Assembly: GCA_013378375.1 (NCBI GenBank)
Contig: JACAFT010000015.1
Location: 1-23,563, forward strand
Length of the DNA: 23,563 nt
Direction of reading: 5' to 3'
DNA from: UBA57 sp013378375
GTDB taxonomy: Archaea > Thermoproteota > Nitrososphaeria > Nitrososphaerales > UBA57
The translations under genes were made by a program, and so were the position numbers. Below the pieces are notes generated by a model that saw only the letters and a program-made list of their open reading frames with translations, ran no database searches and had not been told where the DNA came from. Shown piece after piece: positions 23,381 to 23,563 of the stretch. How positions within the stretch are numbered: position 1 is the first letter of the stretch; each line of letters starts with the position of its first letter.

Positions 23381-23563
23381 TCATTTATTCCTAACGTTGT
23401 TTGTCTTTTTAATAATCTTTTTTTGCTTGATTTTTGTTTCTGATGACAGTCCAATATAAAATACTAATAATCCAATTATGAGAGTCAGTACTGCTAGTCC
23501 AGAGTAGCTTGATTCTAATCTTATAGATATTGAATTTTGAACAATTTTTGTTTTATCTTTATT
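23381..23563 (-). CDS. C-terminal end of a small membrane protein (partial)
   Basis: A minus-strand frame is open from the right edge to a TGA at 23381-23383, giving 60 residues. They comprise a polar segment, one hydrophobic helix (AVLTLIIGLLVFYIGL, about residues 24-39 of the visible part) and a strongly basic tail (KIKQKKIIKKTNNVRNK). This looks like a single-pass protein with a cytoplasmic positive C-terminus. The stop is 7 bases before the lysS ATG, so the two genes are probably co-transcribed. I do not recognise the family, and the N-terminus lies outside the window. Confidence 0.6.
   Translation of the reverse strand, partial: NKDKTKIVQNSISIRLESSYSGLAVLTLIIGLLVFYIGLSSETKIKQKKIIKKTNNVRNK

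Noticed and set aside
23374..23454. TTG start extending lysyl-tRNA synthetase by 27 residues
   Set aside because: The added stretch is a Lys/Gln-rich out-of-frame reading of the membrane-protein tail encoded there on the same strand.
1..23563. Mobile element, integrase, tRNA or attachment-site boundary of a genomic island
   Set aside because: No transposase, recombinase, tRNA gene or long direct repeats were seen at the borders of the glycan block, and its base composition resembles its flanks by eye.

Overview
The window looks like a compact, AT-rich archaeal chromosome segment, most likely from a Nitrosopumilus-like ammonia-oxidising archaeon (Nitrososphaerota). That assignment is inference. 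It rests on a class I lysyl-tRNA synthetase, a DUF99 protein, TATA boxes about 27 bases upstream of leaderless starts, frequent TTG starts, a two-gene MetE, and a cupredoxin next to a Rieske/fused cytochrome b pair. Genes are packed with gaps of 2-80 bases or 4-base overlaps. There is no gene-free stretch over 300 bases, and I see no rRNA, tRNA, CRISPR array, insertion sequence or integrase. Layout of the core-metabolism part (1-8064): a left-truncated class II fumarase/aspartase-family gene, a eukaryote-like adenylosuccinate lyase and a DUF99 gene run rightward. A membrane-tethered cupredoxin diverges from the Rieske protein and cytochrome b of a complex III-like quinol oxidase. On the minus strand follow an HTH-CBS regulator and two MetE-family barrels, of which only the second keeps the zinc ligands. 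Layout of the surface-glycan part (8145-21749): this 13.6 kb block holds a sugar-nucleotide pyrophosphorylase, two nucleotide-sugar dehydrogenases (one fused to a CBS pair), a GT-B-like transferase, a TIM-barrel sugar-isomerase-like protein, a NeuB-type nonulosonate synthase, a cytidylyltransferase fused to a LarA-type nickel-pincer racemase domain, two GT4-like glycosyltransferases, an SDR epimerase, a PIG-L deacetylase and a methyltransferase. Together they read as making and assembling an acidic surface glycan (S-layer glycoprotein or lipid-linked) that contains a nonulosonic-acid-like sugar. No oligosaccharyltransferase, flippase or LarB/C/E cofactor genes are in view. The right edge holds class I lysyl-tRNA synthetase and the tail of a small membrane protein immediately upstream of it. 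The most unusual item is the cytidylyltransferase-LarA fusion at 15257-17221. Its LarA half keeps the residues that hold and work with the nickel-pincer nucleotide but has changed several substrate-contact positions, which suggests epimerisation or racemisation of an unknown hydroxy- or sugar-acid tied to CMP activation. The second most unusual is the CBS-dehydrogenase fusion at 11681-13363.
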